From the NCBI GenBank assembly GCA_900115795.1, contig FOXT01000011.1, positions 62,001 to 126,000 on the forward strand: a DNA stretch of 64,000 nucleotides, in the 5' to 3' direction. A program made the translations under genes and the position numbers. Position 1 is the stretch's first letter; the number at the start of each line of letters is the position of its first letter. Of the stretch, positions 42,604-52,300 are shown one piece after another. This DNA is from Lachnospiraceae bacterium XBB1006 (GTDB taxonomy: Bacteria > Bacillota > Clostridia > Lachnospirales > Lachnospiraceae). The notes beneath the pieces were generated by a model. That model made no database searches, was not told the DNA's origin, and was given only the letters and a program-made list of their open reading frames with translations.

Positions 42604-43287
42604 ATGCACTATACTATCGAGGGCAGCCCAATGCCGGTTGCCATTTGCAAACTTGAACCGGGTGAAACCATGATTACAGAAAGCGGCGCAATGTCCTGGA
42701 TGACTCCAAACATGAGGATGGAGACCACATCCGGCGGCGGCATCGGTAAAATGCTCGGACGCGCACTCTCCCATGAGAGTCTTTTCTTAAACCGCTACAC
42801 CGCTGAACATGGTTCGGGCGAAATTGCCTTTGCAAGCAGCTTTCCCGGAGACATCAGGGCGTTTGAAATTGACAACGGACGCGACTTAATCGTTCAAAAG
42901 TCCGCATTTTTAGCTTCTACTCAAGGAATCGAGCTTTCCACATTCTTCCAGAAAAAATTAGGAAGCGGGTTCTTCGGTGGCGAAGGTTTCATTATGCAGC
43001 GCCTTTCCGGCCGTGGTATTGCATTTGTAGAATTTGACGGCCATATCAAGGAATACGAACTTGCAAGCGGCGAACAAATGATTATTGACACCGGCTACCT
43101 TGCCGCAATGACGTCAACCTGCCAAATGGATATCCAAACAGTACCGGGCCTTAAAAATATGTTTTTTGGTGGAGAAGGCCTTTTTAATACCGTCATCACC
43201 GGCCCCGGCAAGATTTGGCTTCAGTCCATGCCAGTCAACCAACTGGCAAGCTCTATCCAACCCTACATTGTAACCGGTAATAAATAG
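42604..43287 (+). CDS. AIM24 / TIGR00266 family protein
   Basis: Protein of 227 residues, the usual family length: beta-rich and Gly-rich, with MITESGAMSWMTPNMRMETT near the N-terminus, SGGGIGKMLGRALS, GSGFFGGEGFIMQRLSG in the middle and NMFFGGEGLFNTVITGPGKI near the end. Bacterial members form tryptophan-RNA-binding-like trimers of unknown function. AAGGAGG precedes the ATG. The IS element sits 9 bp after its stop and may have removed its natural terminator. Confidence 0.92.
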   Translation: MHYTIEGSPMPVAICKLEPGETMITESGAMSWMTPNMRMETTSGGGIGKMLGRALSHESLFLNRYTAEHGSGEIAFASSFPGDIRAFEIDNGRDLIVQKSAFLASTQGIELSTFFQKKLGSGFFGGEGFIMQRLSGRGIAFVEFDGHIKEYELASGEQMIIDTGYLAAMTSTCQMDIQTVPGLKNMFFGGEGLFNTVITGPGKIWLQSMPVNQLASSIQPYIVTGNK

Positions 43288-43361
43288 ATGCGAAAAGGAC
43301 CAGCCCATCGGCCAATGTCATTAAGTTTACATTGAGCAATTAAAGGGCGAACCAGAAAGAT

Positions 43362-43404
43362 AGCAAGAGCGATGGCGATATTTATATCTTCAATCGCTCT
43401 TGCT
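43362..43404 (+). terminator. Terminator inside the IS left end
   Basis: Perfect 12-bp stem AGCAAGAGCGAT/ATCGCTCTTGCT followed by TTCTTTTT. It can end AIM24 transcription and, read the other way, transposase transcription. Confidence 0.8.
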
Positions 43405-43470
43405 TTCTTTTTGAACATCACAATATGACAGACAAAAGTCTGTCAAAAAAATGTGTTCAATTCAGCACAT

Positions 43471-44787
43471 TTATGCTACTCTATACAAGAAACCATGAAA
43501 AATCTTTACAGTCAGATTTCGAGTGCAATGTCGTTCTGGCCGTATTGGTATAAGATTTCTTGCAATTATGGTTTCCAAATCAGGTGGTGACGATCTATCA
43601 TAAAAGAAGAGTCTGCACATATGGACGGCAACCGAGAAGTTTGCTTTATATGTATGCTTTCTTTGCTTTTTAGCAATGACTACGTGCGAGGTAATCATTT
43701 CAGAAAAGTTATACATAATCATATGTGCATAGATTTCTTGATAGATGCACATCACCTTTTTTGAATGAAAGTCGCGCATTCCGACGGTATATTTCAAGTC
43801 TCTGAATGAGGTTTCTATTCCCCACCGTAAGGCATATAGTTTTTTTACTTCTTCGGGTGGATAGCTGTCAGCATCTAAGTTTGTAAGTACTGTCTCAAAT
43901 GTATCCGGCGTTATCCTGAATCTTACAACCCGAAAACTTAATTCGTAAAACCTTACAGGATCATATTTTCTTGATTTCTGAGGAAGATAATCAAAGGGTG
44001 TTGTACTTGCTATAAACCGATAATGATTTTTATCTTTAAGTAGCTCCTTTATCTCATTTGTCTGTTTACGAGTAAGTTTTAAGGATATGTCAACATCAAA
44101 CTCATCTTCATTAGGAAGGACCAATCCTTCTTTTATTCCCGTTTTTCCGTCCTTGATACGAATAAGAAATGACCACCCTTTCTCCTGTATATGCGCCATG
44201 TTGTTGTATGATTCATAACCTCTGTCCGCTATAACAAGAGCCTTGGGGATATTTGAATGATCGACCATCGCCTGCAGTGCAGCATGTTCGTTCCCATCCA
44301 AACGTCCTTGTATTATTGTGTCAACGTAAATATGTTGTTCAAGGCTGTACAACGCATTTAAGTGTAGAAGATTATATGGCTTCTGCCCATTAGCGCCTGG
44401 GAAGTACGATGATTCATCCTGTGGATTTGTTGGTATCTGGATGTCAGAACCATCAACAGCCAGGATTCTCATTTCATCAGACGGTGTTGTCAGAATTTTT
44501 TGCGTAAATCCATCAAAAACAGACTTCAACGCTTCTGGTTTGATTTTTGCCCGTTTCTGCACAAATGCTGAAGCTGAAGGCATGTCAGAAGAAGCCTGAA
44601 AGAAATCAATCATCTCATTTGTAAGGCTTTTACTACCCATCCCAATGAGACTTTTTAACAATGATTCAAATGAGAGCTTGCGTTTACGCGTAAAATCTCG
44701 CTGAGGATCGTAGCAGAACTCTTCGGATTTAGCAGCCACAGCACGAATTTCAGATAACAAAACATCTTTAATGTGTTTCGGTTTCAT
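43471..44787 (-). CDS. IS4 family transposase
   Basis: Intact DDE transposase of 438 residues. First Asp in ILAVDGSDIQIPT (about residue 112), second Asp in LVIADRGYESYNN (about 190), and Glu in the IS4 signature YALRWGIETSFRDLK (about 330), where the Y-R-E-K spacing is complete. It catalyses cut-and-paste transposition. GGAGG precedes the ATG. A strong hairpin lies 39-83 bp upstream of it. Confidence 0.93.
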   Translation of the reverse strand: MKPKHIKDVLLSEIRAVAAKSEEFCYDPQRDFTRKRKLSFESLLKSLIGMGSKSLTNEMIDFFQASSDMPSASAFVQKRAKIKPEALKSVFDGFTQKILTTPSDEMRILAVDGSDIQIPTNPQDESSYFPGANGQKPYNLLHLNALYSLEQHIYVDTIIQGRLDGNEHAALQAMVDHSNIPKALVIADRGYESYNNMAHIQEKGWSFLIRIKDGKTGIKEGLVLPNEDEFDVDISLKLTRKQTNEIKELLKDKNHYRFIASTTPFDYLPQKSRKYDPVRFYELSFRVVRFRITPDTFETVLTNLDADSYPPEEVKKLYALRWGIETSFRDLKYTVGMRDFHSKKVMCIYQEIYAHMIMYNFSEMITSHVVIAKKQRKHTYKANFSVAVHMCRLFFYDRSSPPDLETIIARNLIPIRPERHCTRNLTVKIFHGFLYRVA

Positions 44788-44825
44788 ATAGTACCTCCTT
44801 GCAATCAGTTTTTCCTAATTACAAG

Positions 44826-44870
44826 GGCCGCTTTCGCTACCTCTTAATACAATCAGTAGTGAAAGCGGCC
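44826..44870. promoter_or_regulatory. Strong hairpin upstream of the transposase
   Basis: 15-bp inverted repeat, GGCCGCTTTC-GCTAC/GTAGT-GAAAGCGGCC, with a 15-nt loop inside the IS end. Such structures in IS elements block translation from read-through transcripts; that role is inferred. Confidence 0.55.
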
Positions 44871-45004
44871 GCACATTTTGACGTTTGTGTCAAGTGTTTT
44901 TGATAAAAAAAGACCCCTATACCATTTCTGATATAGAGATCTTTGTTTTGTCATCTTAACTTAATGGCATTGGCCCATCGGCTGGTCCCTCTATTTCTGA
45001 ATCC

Positions 45005-45583
45005 TTATTTAATAACAGTTCCTGTAACGTCTCCACTAATGCTGCCAGCATTTGCTTCATCGGTATCAATGTGCATTGCAAGTGCAAAATCATCGCGAAC
45101 ACGAACCACAACATCATCAAATGTCAAAGAACGTCCGTTTGTTTCCACTTTTACACTAACAATATCTTTATCTTTGCATCCAAAATCAGCAGCATCTGCT
45201 TCTGTCATATGGATGTGTCTCTTGGCAACAATAACACCCTGATCTAAAGTAACTTCACCCATATCGGTCTTTAATGTTACACCCGGTGTTCCGTCTAATA
45301 CGCCAGACTCACGAACTGGAGCGTCCTTTATTCCGATGGAGAAGCAGTCTGTCATAGAGAGCTCAACCTGTCCAGCTTTACGTGCCGGTCCAAGTACGCT
45401 TACGCGCTCAAGGTTTCTCTTTGGTCCAACAATTGTTACGCGCTCTTCTGCTGCGAACTGTCCTGGCTGGGATAACATCTTCTTAACGGTAAGTTCATGT
45501 CCTTTTCCAAAAAGAATTTCAATCTGCTCCTGTGTTAAATGTACGTGTCTTGCGGATACCTCTACTGGTACTGTGTTTTTCAT
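45005..45583 (-). CDS. pduL: PduL-type phosphate propanoyltransferase
   Basis: Acyl-CoA:phosphate transferase of 192 residues. The two zinc-binding motifs are plain: VSARHVHLT (about residue 8) and VAKRHIHMTEADAA (about 118), each in one of the duplicated beta-barrel halves. There is no N-terminal encapsulation peptide, so it is a cytosolic form serving fermentation (acyl-CoA to acyl phosphate). GGAAG precedes the ATG. The IS right end lies 16 bp past the stop, so the native 3' region is lost. Confidence 0.93.
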   Translation of the reverse strand: MKNTVPVEVSARHVHLTQEQIEILFGKGHELTVKKMLSQPGQFAAEERVTIVGPKRNLERVSVLGPARKAGQVELSMTDCFSIGIKDAPVRESGVLDGTPGVTLKTDMGEVTLDQGVIVAKRHIHMTEADAADFGCKDKDIVSVKVETNGRSLTFDDVVVRVRDDFALAMHIDTDEANAGSISGDVTGTVIK

Positions 45584-45766
45584 ATCTACACTTCCTTTTC
45601 TATGTATAAAATCTTATTTTGGCTTTTAAAAAGCCCCATCCTAGATATTCTACTACTGAATAAGTATACATTGCAAGCACTATTTTAGAAACATGCAAAA
45701 AGTTTTGGACACTCTCCACAATGGCTTCTTTTCCAAATGGTTTTAAACCTTTTTGCAAGAAAAAAA

Positions 45767-45798
45767 GACTACGATGCTCATTTTCGAACGTCGCAGCC
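45767..45798 (-). terminator. Terminator of the hydrogenase-MCP gene
   Basis: On the minus strand GGCTGCGACG/CATCGTAGTC pairs with G-U wobbles and is followed by seven T's. Confidence 0.75.
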
Positions 45799-45807
45799 CT
45801 CATTCCA

Positions 45808-47733
45808 TTATAACAATTCAGATAATGCTTCCCGCACACTCTGTGTAACACCCACAACTTCAGCGGTTGCCTGCACAATTTCTTCCGATGAATTTACCAG
45901 ATTCTCTACTTGGCTTTCCACATTATGAACAATGCCATTCAATTTTTCCGCATTGTTAAGCAATTCCGTAATCGCAACACCAATGTCTTCCTTCGTTTGG
46001 TTGCTTTCGCTCGCAGTATCTTTTGAGCCATCTGCCAACACCTTAATCTGATCCGCTACAACGGCGAATCCACGTCCCGCCTCGCCGGCACGTGCAGCTT
46101 CTATGGACGCATTTAGTGCAAGCAAATTCGTCTGATTTGCAATATTAATAACGTCCTCATTATTTTTCTCAAGGTTATTCAAATACTCGCTAATATTCTC
46201 CAGCGTTTTTCCAAGTCCATCCGTAAAATCACGAACCTCCGCAATTGCCTGCAATATTTCACTGCTCTCTTTTGCATTTGTTTCCGATTCTCGTGACATT
46301 CCCTGAACGGTACCTTGCAACGAATCAAACTGTTCATCAATTCCATGAGACATACGCTCCTGCTTTTCTTTATCTTCCTGCTGAATCGCCTCCATGTCAT
46401 GAACAAGCTTCTCATTATTTTCCTTTTCTGCCAAAACCACATCTTTGATATAATGAACACAATTATCCTTATAATTAAATCCATTAAAAATAGATTTTGC
46501 CATACCCTCACAGGTTGAATATCCACAGCAAGCGCAATTAATCTCGCGTTTTTCCTGGGTATCCTTCAACATATCTTTATAAATCGCATCCAACTGTGCA
46601 GCCGTTGGTTCCTTCATCTTGCAAGTCGCACTCTTATCGGTATAATGGCGAATAAAATCTTCCAAACGCAAATCCGCGAACTCCTTGTTCAGCCGCTCTA
46701 ATCGCTGCTTTGGCGTAAGTTTCTTTCCCCACGCTGACTTCTTGCTATCTTGCTTACTCTCTGCCTTTATTTTACTAACCATATAATAGGCATCGTCTGT
46801 CTTTGCCCGCTCTTCTTCCACACCGGTTCCATACAAACAGCCTGCTGCGCAGTTTAGCGCATCCACAAACAGATATGGTGTCTGTCCTTTCTGAATCCGC
46901 GACTTATTATTCTCCAAATACTCATACATGTGCGTTTCGCCTTCAATCTGACGCATCAACACATCTTCTCCCATCAGCCAGTACACATTTTCCTTCAGTC
47001 CTCCCGGCATCGGGTATATGGAGCCAAGTCCATATGGTAGTTCATCACTCACCGGCGTTCCGCTAATATGATGCTCTCGCACATACTTCATTAAATGATC
47101 AAAGGTAACATTATACTCTACATAGCCATGCGTATTCGGATCATCAATTTCATTCTTTTTCGCAATACACGGACTAATAAATGCCAATTTATCATTCAAG
47201 CCCATATACTTTTTCGCATAAATTGCCGCACACATCATAGGACTGTGCACCGGCATCAGCTTCGGTAATAATTCCGGCAAAAATTTCTCTATGTAACCTA
47301 CTACAGCCGGACATGGTTGCGAAATTCCACCATAGAAATTATGCTTCTGAATATAATTAATATATCCCCAGGTTGTAATATCTGCTCCAAATGATACACT
47401 TAGAATTCGATTTACTCCCAGTTTCTTCAATCCGCCGAGAACACTTTCGTATTCTTTATAATAATTTGCCTTGAAGGCCGGAGCGACCAACAATGAAATC
47501 TTTTCGCCTTTTCGCAAATCATCAAAAAATCGTTCCGTATCGTCATAATATGCTCTCGCATCATGCTCGCAAGCATCAAAACATGCACCACAAGCCACAC
47601 ATTTTTCCGGATCTACATTAATAATATTCTTTTCCCCATCTTTACAGGCAACATTTGCTCCCGGACTGTTACAGGCACGTATACAGCGGTTGCACCCCAC
47701 ACATCGATCATTTGTATAAACCAGTTGTCCCAT
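45808..47733 (-). CDS. [FeFe]-hydrogenase-like sensor fused to a chemotaxis signalling domain
   Basis: Soluble protein of 641 residues. Two 4Fe-4S ferredoxin motifs ([11 protein letters not shown] and [11 protein letters not shown], about 10-60) precede a hydrogenase large-subunit-like domain (about 75-330) with H-cluster-like cysteines in [26 protein letters not shown] and [12 protein letters not shown] further Fe-S motif, [12 protein letters not shown], lies at about 400. The C-terminal MCP signalling hairpin (about 465-640) contains [20 protein letters not shown]. There is no membrane span. It is likely a cytoplasmic H2 or redox receptor that acts on CheA. GAAGGAG precedes the start; monocistronic. 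Confidence 0.85.
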   Translation of the reverse strand: MGQLVYTNDRCVGCNRCIRACNSPGANVACKDGEKNIINVDPEKCVACGACFDACEHDARAYYDDTERFFDDLRKGEKISLLVAPAFKANYYKEYESVLGGLKKLGVNRILSVSFGADITTWGYINYIQKHNFYGGISQPCPAVVGYIEKFLPELLPKLMPVHSPMMCAAIYAKKYMGLNDKLAFISPCIAKKNEIDDPNTHGYVEYNVTFDHLMKYVREHHISGTPVSDELPYGLGSIYPMPGGLKENVYWLMGEDVLMRQIEGETHMYEYLENNKSRIQKGQTPYLFVDALNCAAGCLYGTGVEEERAKTDDAYYMVSKIKAESKQDSKKSAWGKKLTPKQRLERLNKEFADLRLEDFIRHYTDKSATCKMKEPTAAQLDAIYKDMLKDTQEKREINCACCGYSTCEGMAKSIFNGFNYKDNCVHYIKDVVLAEKENNEKLVHDMEAIQQEDKEKQERMSHGIDEQFDSLQGTVQGMSRESETNAKESSEILQAIAEVRDFTDGLGKTLENISEYLNNLEKNNEDVINIANQTNLLALNASIEAARAGEAGRGFAVVADQIKVLADGSKDTASESNQTKEDIGVAITELLNNAEKLNGIVHNVESQVENLVNSSEEIVQATAEVVGVTQSVREALSELL

Positions 47734-47831
47734 ATACTCGCTCCTTCACCTAGATTTTCTGCACATTTTCACCAAGTAAGTATATAGTACAATATTTTTG
47801 TGAATATTCCATTAATAATGTAAGCTATTCA

Positions 47832-49160
47832 CTATTTTCTTTTTCTTGCCATAACAACAATGCCAGCCAAAGATGCCAAACCGGTAATTGCCCACGCGAT
47901 TGGCATTGTATCTCCGGTCACCGGAACATCCTGTGATGTTGTTGTCTTCTTTGCTACCGGCTTTATTGTAGCCTTCTGCTGCGGTGCATCGCTTTTCGCA
48001 ACCTCTTCCTCTTCGATTTCTGTAACTTCTTCCGGTTCGTCTGTTTCCTTTGTTTCTTCTGTTTTCTCTACTTCTTCCGGCTGTTCTGCCATCGGTACTT
48101 CTTCTTCAGAAATCTCTTCCGTCGTCTCTTCAACTTCCGGAGTCTTCTCAACTTCCGGAGTCTTCTCTGTTTCCGTTGTTTTCTCAACTACCGGAATATA
48201 CACAACCACCGGAGTTTCCTCCGCTACCGGTTTCTCTTCTACCACCGGCTTTTCTTCCTCCTGCTTTGGTTCTTCTTCCACTGGCTTTACTTCTTCCTGC
48301 TTTGGTTCTTCTGCCACTGGCTTTTCTTCTTCCTGCTTTGGTTCTTCTGCCACTGGCTTTTCTTCTTCCTGCTTTGGTTCTTCTACCACCGTTTCTTCCT
48401 CTTCCGGTTTCTCTGGGTCCGTTACAACGACCTCCACTTCATTCGTCTCTGGATTCTTTATAACCAAATAACCATCCAAATGATATCCATCTGCCTGCTT
48501 CTTAACAACATATGGCATAAAGTAGGTTGTCTTTCCGTCTTTTTCCAATTTATCTGATGTAAGGGCTTCTGCCTTGCTCACTACGCGATAACCATGTTCG
48601 TCCTTCGCTACTGCCCAATAATAACTTTCTTCCTCTGATACCGGTGCTCCATTCTGTCCGTCATTCTTCACATATACGTTATTTACATATTTTTTCATAA
48701 AGCTTTCCGGAATTACTACCGTGCTTCCTTTACCGTTCTCATCCTTTGCAATGTTTTCCGTAAAATCTTTTGTGGAACGTGGCTTTACATAATCAATATC
48801 ATATGCACGACCATTTGCCATTGCCGCATCTCCTTCGTTTGTTTTTTGGATAAATAACATGGAATTCTGTGTATTCTCCAAAAGATTTGCACCGTTTAAG
48901 TAATGCTTTACTTTCTCCTTCACAGTTCCATTCGTTTGTTTTTCCAATTCTTTTATCTGTTCGATTCCGGTTTTTACCTCGGTTTTTCCGTCGATCATAT
49001 CCATCAAAATCTGCTTCGCCTGATCCGCTTCGCTTTTCTCCTCTGCACACACAGCAACTGCTTCACTTTCCTCTGCATATGCCGGCATTGTTACAGTCAT
49101 TGTTGTAGCTGCAACACCAAACATCACCATCATTAATTTACGAATTACAGAATTTTTCAT
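47832..49160 (-). CDS. Sortase-anchored surface protein with Pro/Glu-rich repeats
   Basis: Cell-wall protein of 442 residues with a signal peptide (about 1-28, ending AYAEE) and a folded N-terminal part (about 45-245). The long Glu/Pro/Lys/Val stalk (about 250-400) includes four copies of a 12-residue unit EEPKQEEEKPVA. The sorting signal is VPVTGD, then a hydrophobic helix and RKRK. VPxTG-type signals suit the class B sortase at 62616. The promoter at 49216-49248 carries the shared GTTAC direct repeat. The ribosome site is GGAGG. Confidence 0.85.
   Translation of the reverse strand: MKNSVIRKLMMVMFGVAATTMTVTMPAYAEESEAVAVCAEEKSEADQAKQILMDMIDGKTEVKTGIEQIKELEKQTNGTVKEKVKHYLNGANLLENTQNSMLFIQKTNEGDAAMANGRAYDIDYVKPRSTKDFTENIAKDENGKGSTVVIPESFMKKYVNNVYVKNDGQNGAPVSEEESYYWAVAKDEHGYRVVSKAEALTSDKLEKDGKTTYFMPYVVKKQADGYHLDGYLVIKNPETNEVEVVVTDPEKPEEEETVVEEPKQEEEKPVAEEPKQEEEKPVAEEPKQEEVKPVEEEPKQEEEKPVVEEKPVAEETPVVVYIPVVEKTTETEKTPEVEKTPEVEETTEEISEEEVPMAEQPEEVEKTEETKETDEPEEVTEIEEEEVAKSDAPQQKATIKPVAKKTTTSQDVPVTGDTMPIAWAITGLASLAGIVVMARKRK
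48255..48390 (-). repeat. Four 36-bp tandem repeats in the surface-protein stalk
   Basis: The phrase CTGCTTTGGTTCTTCT recurs at 48261, 48297, 48333 and 48369, exactly 36 bp apart, encoding the 12-residue EEPKQEEEKPVA unit. In-frame copy-number change would alter stalk length. Confidence 0.88.
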
Positions 49161-49215
49161 TTCTCACTGCCTCCAAAAACTAATTATTATCTTTATTATT
49201 TTCAACAACAAACGT

Positions 49216-49248
49216 AGTTTACCACCGTGAAGTTACATATTTGGTTAC
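49216..49248 (-). promoter_or_regulatory. Shared GTTAC-repeat promoter, copy 1 (surface protein)
   Basis: In + strand view: -10 complement AGTTTA (49216-49221), 10 bp, GTTAC (49232), 7 bp, GTTAC (49244). The repeats take the place of a -35 box. Same spacing as copies 2 and 3. Confidence 0.75.
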
Positions 49249-49334
49249 ATTTCAATATTCCTCTTTCATTTATTATATTTTTTCTTCATTATTGAACCTT
49301 TTCTGTAACTTGTATCGTTTTTTATGCAAAAAAA

Positions 49335-49366
49335 GAAACGCCAACACATTTCTGCGCTGACGTTCC
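49335..49366 (-). terminator. Terminator of the 1583-residue surface protein
   Basis: Stem GGAACGTCAGCGCA/TGTGTTGGCGTTTC (with G-U pairs) and seven T's on the minus strand. Confidence 0.8.
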
Positions 49367-49376
49367 TTTCATTTTT

Positions 49377-52300
49377 TTAGTTTTCTTTTTTCTTTCCTAC
49401 AAAAGCAATTCCTGCAAGTCCTACGACCGCCAAAAGTCCTAATCCTGCCCAAGCAATTGGTAACTGATCTCCGGTTAATGGATTGTCACTCAATGGAGTT
49501 TTTTCATCCGCAATGGACGTTGCATCATCCTTATTGGATTTGCTATGCGTCTTGCTATTTTCTTCCACATCCGGTCTGTCACTCTTAGCAACATCCTCGT
49601 CATCAATGTTCGTTACGTCATCCTTATTGGAATCGTCCTTTTCATCGATGTTCGGCTTGTCATCAAGTGGTGTTTCGTTGTCCTCGATGTTGGTGTTGCT
49701 GTTGTTATTGGTGTTGTCATTGTTGTTACTATTGTTGTTATTGGTGTCGTTGTTGCTGTTATTATTGTTGTTGTTACTATTGTTGTTATCGTTGTTGGTG
49801 TTGTTGTCGCCACTACCCGGAGTAGGTGTCGGTGTAATCGTTCCGCCGCCATTTCCACCTGAGGATTGTTTCTTGTAAATCACATAAACAGTACCGTTTT
49901 CCTCTTCGAAAATTTTCTTTCCTAACTCAAATGGTAAATAGTTATTATCTTCATTCTTTGTGTTCCAGGATTCAATAGTATATCCCGGCACATCCAAACT
50001 ACTATTCAGTGGGTTAAAGGATTCTCTTGTTACCACTGTTCCATATGGAACCTGAATCTCTCCAACATTCGTTTCTTTACCTTCAACAACCGTATATACA
50101 GTCAACGTTGTTGTGCTGATATTTGTTTTGAACAAACCATACACATCCGGAGCAATATCCTTTGCCTCTACGCGATCTACATTCAGTGCCTTTTCGCAAT
50201 TCTCATCGCTAAACCATCCTTGCCACGTGCCATCGACCCCTTTATAAAATTCTTCATATTTGATGGCGTCGTCAAATGATTTCTTATTTACTGGCAAAAA
50301 CAATGTAAGAACATTTCTTTCAACTGTTTTCTTCATGCCTTTCTGAATAACTCTGTGAACATTCAATTTCACGGATTCGTTAATTCTAACGGTTACCTTC
50401 CAAGCATCATTTTTTGTTATATTTTGATGATCGCTCTTATCTCTGAATGCATATTCAATAGCATATTCGCCTGCTTCTTTTCCGCAAAGTTTCGCGTAAT
50501 CTGTTTCCCATTTTGGTTCAAGAACACGGCTTCTACGTTTCATATTCGCCTTATTTTCAGTTCTTACTTCCGGTCTCTCTACAAAACGATATACAATCTG
50601 GTAGTTGTCTTCATACTTCTTCAAATTGAAATATGCCGGGCTCTCGAGTAACTGCTGCTCTACATCCTTTTCAATGAGATTCTTCTTAACGACAGGCGCA
50701 TACAAATATGGTGCCTCTTCATTTAATGTTACATAAACTGTGGTTTCATCATCATTAAACGACTGCTTCTCCACATCAAACTCTTTGTTGCCCCAAGCTG
50801 TCTTGTAACTCCATACAGGTGTTGTATAACCCGGTATGTTAATATACTCGTTATTCTTCTTCAAGAAGGATTCTGGCAATTTTTCACCTTTTTTAATTAC
50901 AACATCGCCTAACAAACCTTCTTTTCCACTTAGATTTCTATAAACATGTATAATTGTCTTATCAGCAAGACGCTGACCATTCTTGTCAACAACCTCTCCA
51001 TCAACATGCCAACCATCGTCATGTCGAATGGTACGATACCAATTAATATTCATACCATACTGCTCAATGGTCTCTTTCGAATACTTGTATCCGGCATCAC
51101 TAAGCACGGTCGACAGTTCCTTTAAGTTCCAGTCCTTGACATAACTTTCAATCTTCTGATCCTGATTTCCAGATGCATCTTCGAAGTCTGCTTTAAGTGA
51201 AAAGCTATCCTTGTTATAGGTTCCGTTTCCAACATTTACATACTTCTTAGAATTATCACCCTTATTATCATACCGACGCTTCTCACCTTTTTTCAATACA
51301 TAAGCATTAAACCATATTTCATCATAGTCCATTTCATCCGTATATACCATGTCTACATGCACAGAATCTCGTTGAACACAAAGCTTAACAAAACGATATT
51401 TGTTCATACCTTGACTGTTCTTTGCGCCCAAATAATCATTTCCTGCATTTTCATATAATTTACCTATGATTTCACGAATTTCCGCATCCTGTGTTGTTAC
51501 AACTCTCTCACCGTTTTTAACTGCAAAATCAAATTCTTTCGCATAATCTGGCTTAAATGCATACTCTGTTTTTAAATCTTTATACTTTCCATTTGTTCCC
51601 TTCAAGAAGAAACGTACCGGTTTACCAAGCACCTTAAAGGTAACCTCTGTATTTCCACTATAGTTTCCGTCTAACACAACCTTAACGGTATACTCGCCCT
51701 GATTGCGTACATCCTTATTATACTCAATGTGCGCTGGAATAGGCTCTTGACCATCCTTCTTTGTTACGGTTAGATGTAAGTCTTTCATTTCATATGGCTT
51801 TGCAATAAAATATACATCGTCAATTTTTGCTTCAAACTCTTCTTCTGTTAGTGTTTTTGGTGCAATGACTACCTTCAACTTACCATTTATTTCCGCAAAA
51901 TTGTCGCCCCTGCTTAGCTTATAATATACATTATAAGAAGCCGCGTCTTTTTCCATTGGAAGTTCATCTTTATAATCAATTCCGTCCAAAGAATACTGTG
52001 CCTTCAAAGCATCACACTCTTGTAAGGCGATGTCCTTATATACGCCATTTACAAGAGATACCAACTCCTGCACTTGACCATTATAAATGAGATCCTTCTT
52101 GGCTTCTACTATATCGTTCATCTGCGCTTTTGCAATCGTCACTGTAAAGGTATTGTTTGTCGGAGTTGTGTAGTTATCACTCTCTACCTCATAGGAAACC
52201 GTGTATGTACCTGCATTGGTTCCTTTTGGCGCATCACACGCTTTGCCGTTCACCGAATAAGTAAATGTTACTCCAGTTCCTTCTTGAATTAGCAGTTGTT

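Larger units (their letters stand above)
43297..44988. mobile_element. IS4-family insertion sequence, 1.69 kb
   Basis: Imperfect terminal inverted repeats of about 34 bp begin GGACCAGCC at both outer ends (43297 on, and 44988 reading left). It contains one transposase gene. No target-site duplication is evident in the flanks, which suggests later rearrangement or that the ends lie a few bases off. It is wedged between AIM24 and PduL. Confidence 0.85.

Noticed and set aside
45620-45634. GGCTTTT/AAAAGCC palindrome as terminator
   Set aside because: It lies upstream of the PduL start without a suitable T tract; the better terminator of the neighbouring gene is at 45767-45798.
48050-48463. Long + strand open frame of 137 residues, Leu/Pro-rich
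   Set aside because: It is the antisense shadow of the Pro/Glu repeat stalk; no ribosome site and extreme composition.
49483-49878. Long + strand open frame of 131 residues, Leu/Ser-rich
   Set aside because: Antisense shadow of the Asn/Asp-rich linker; low complexity, no start signals.
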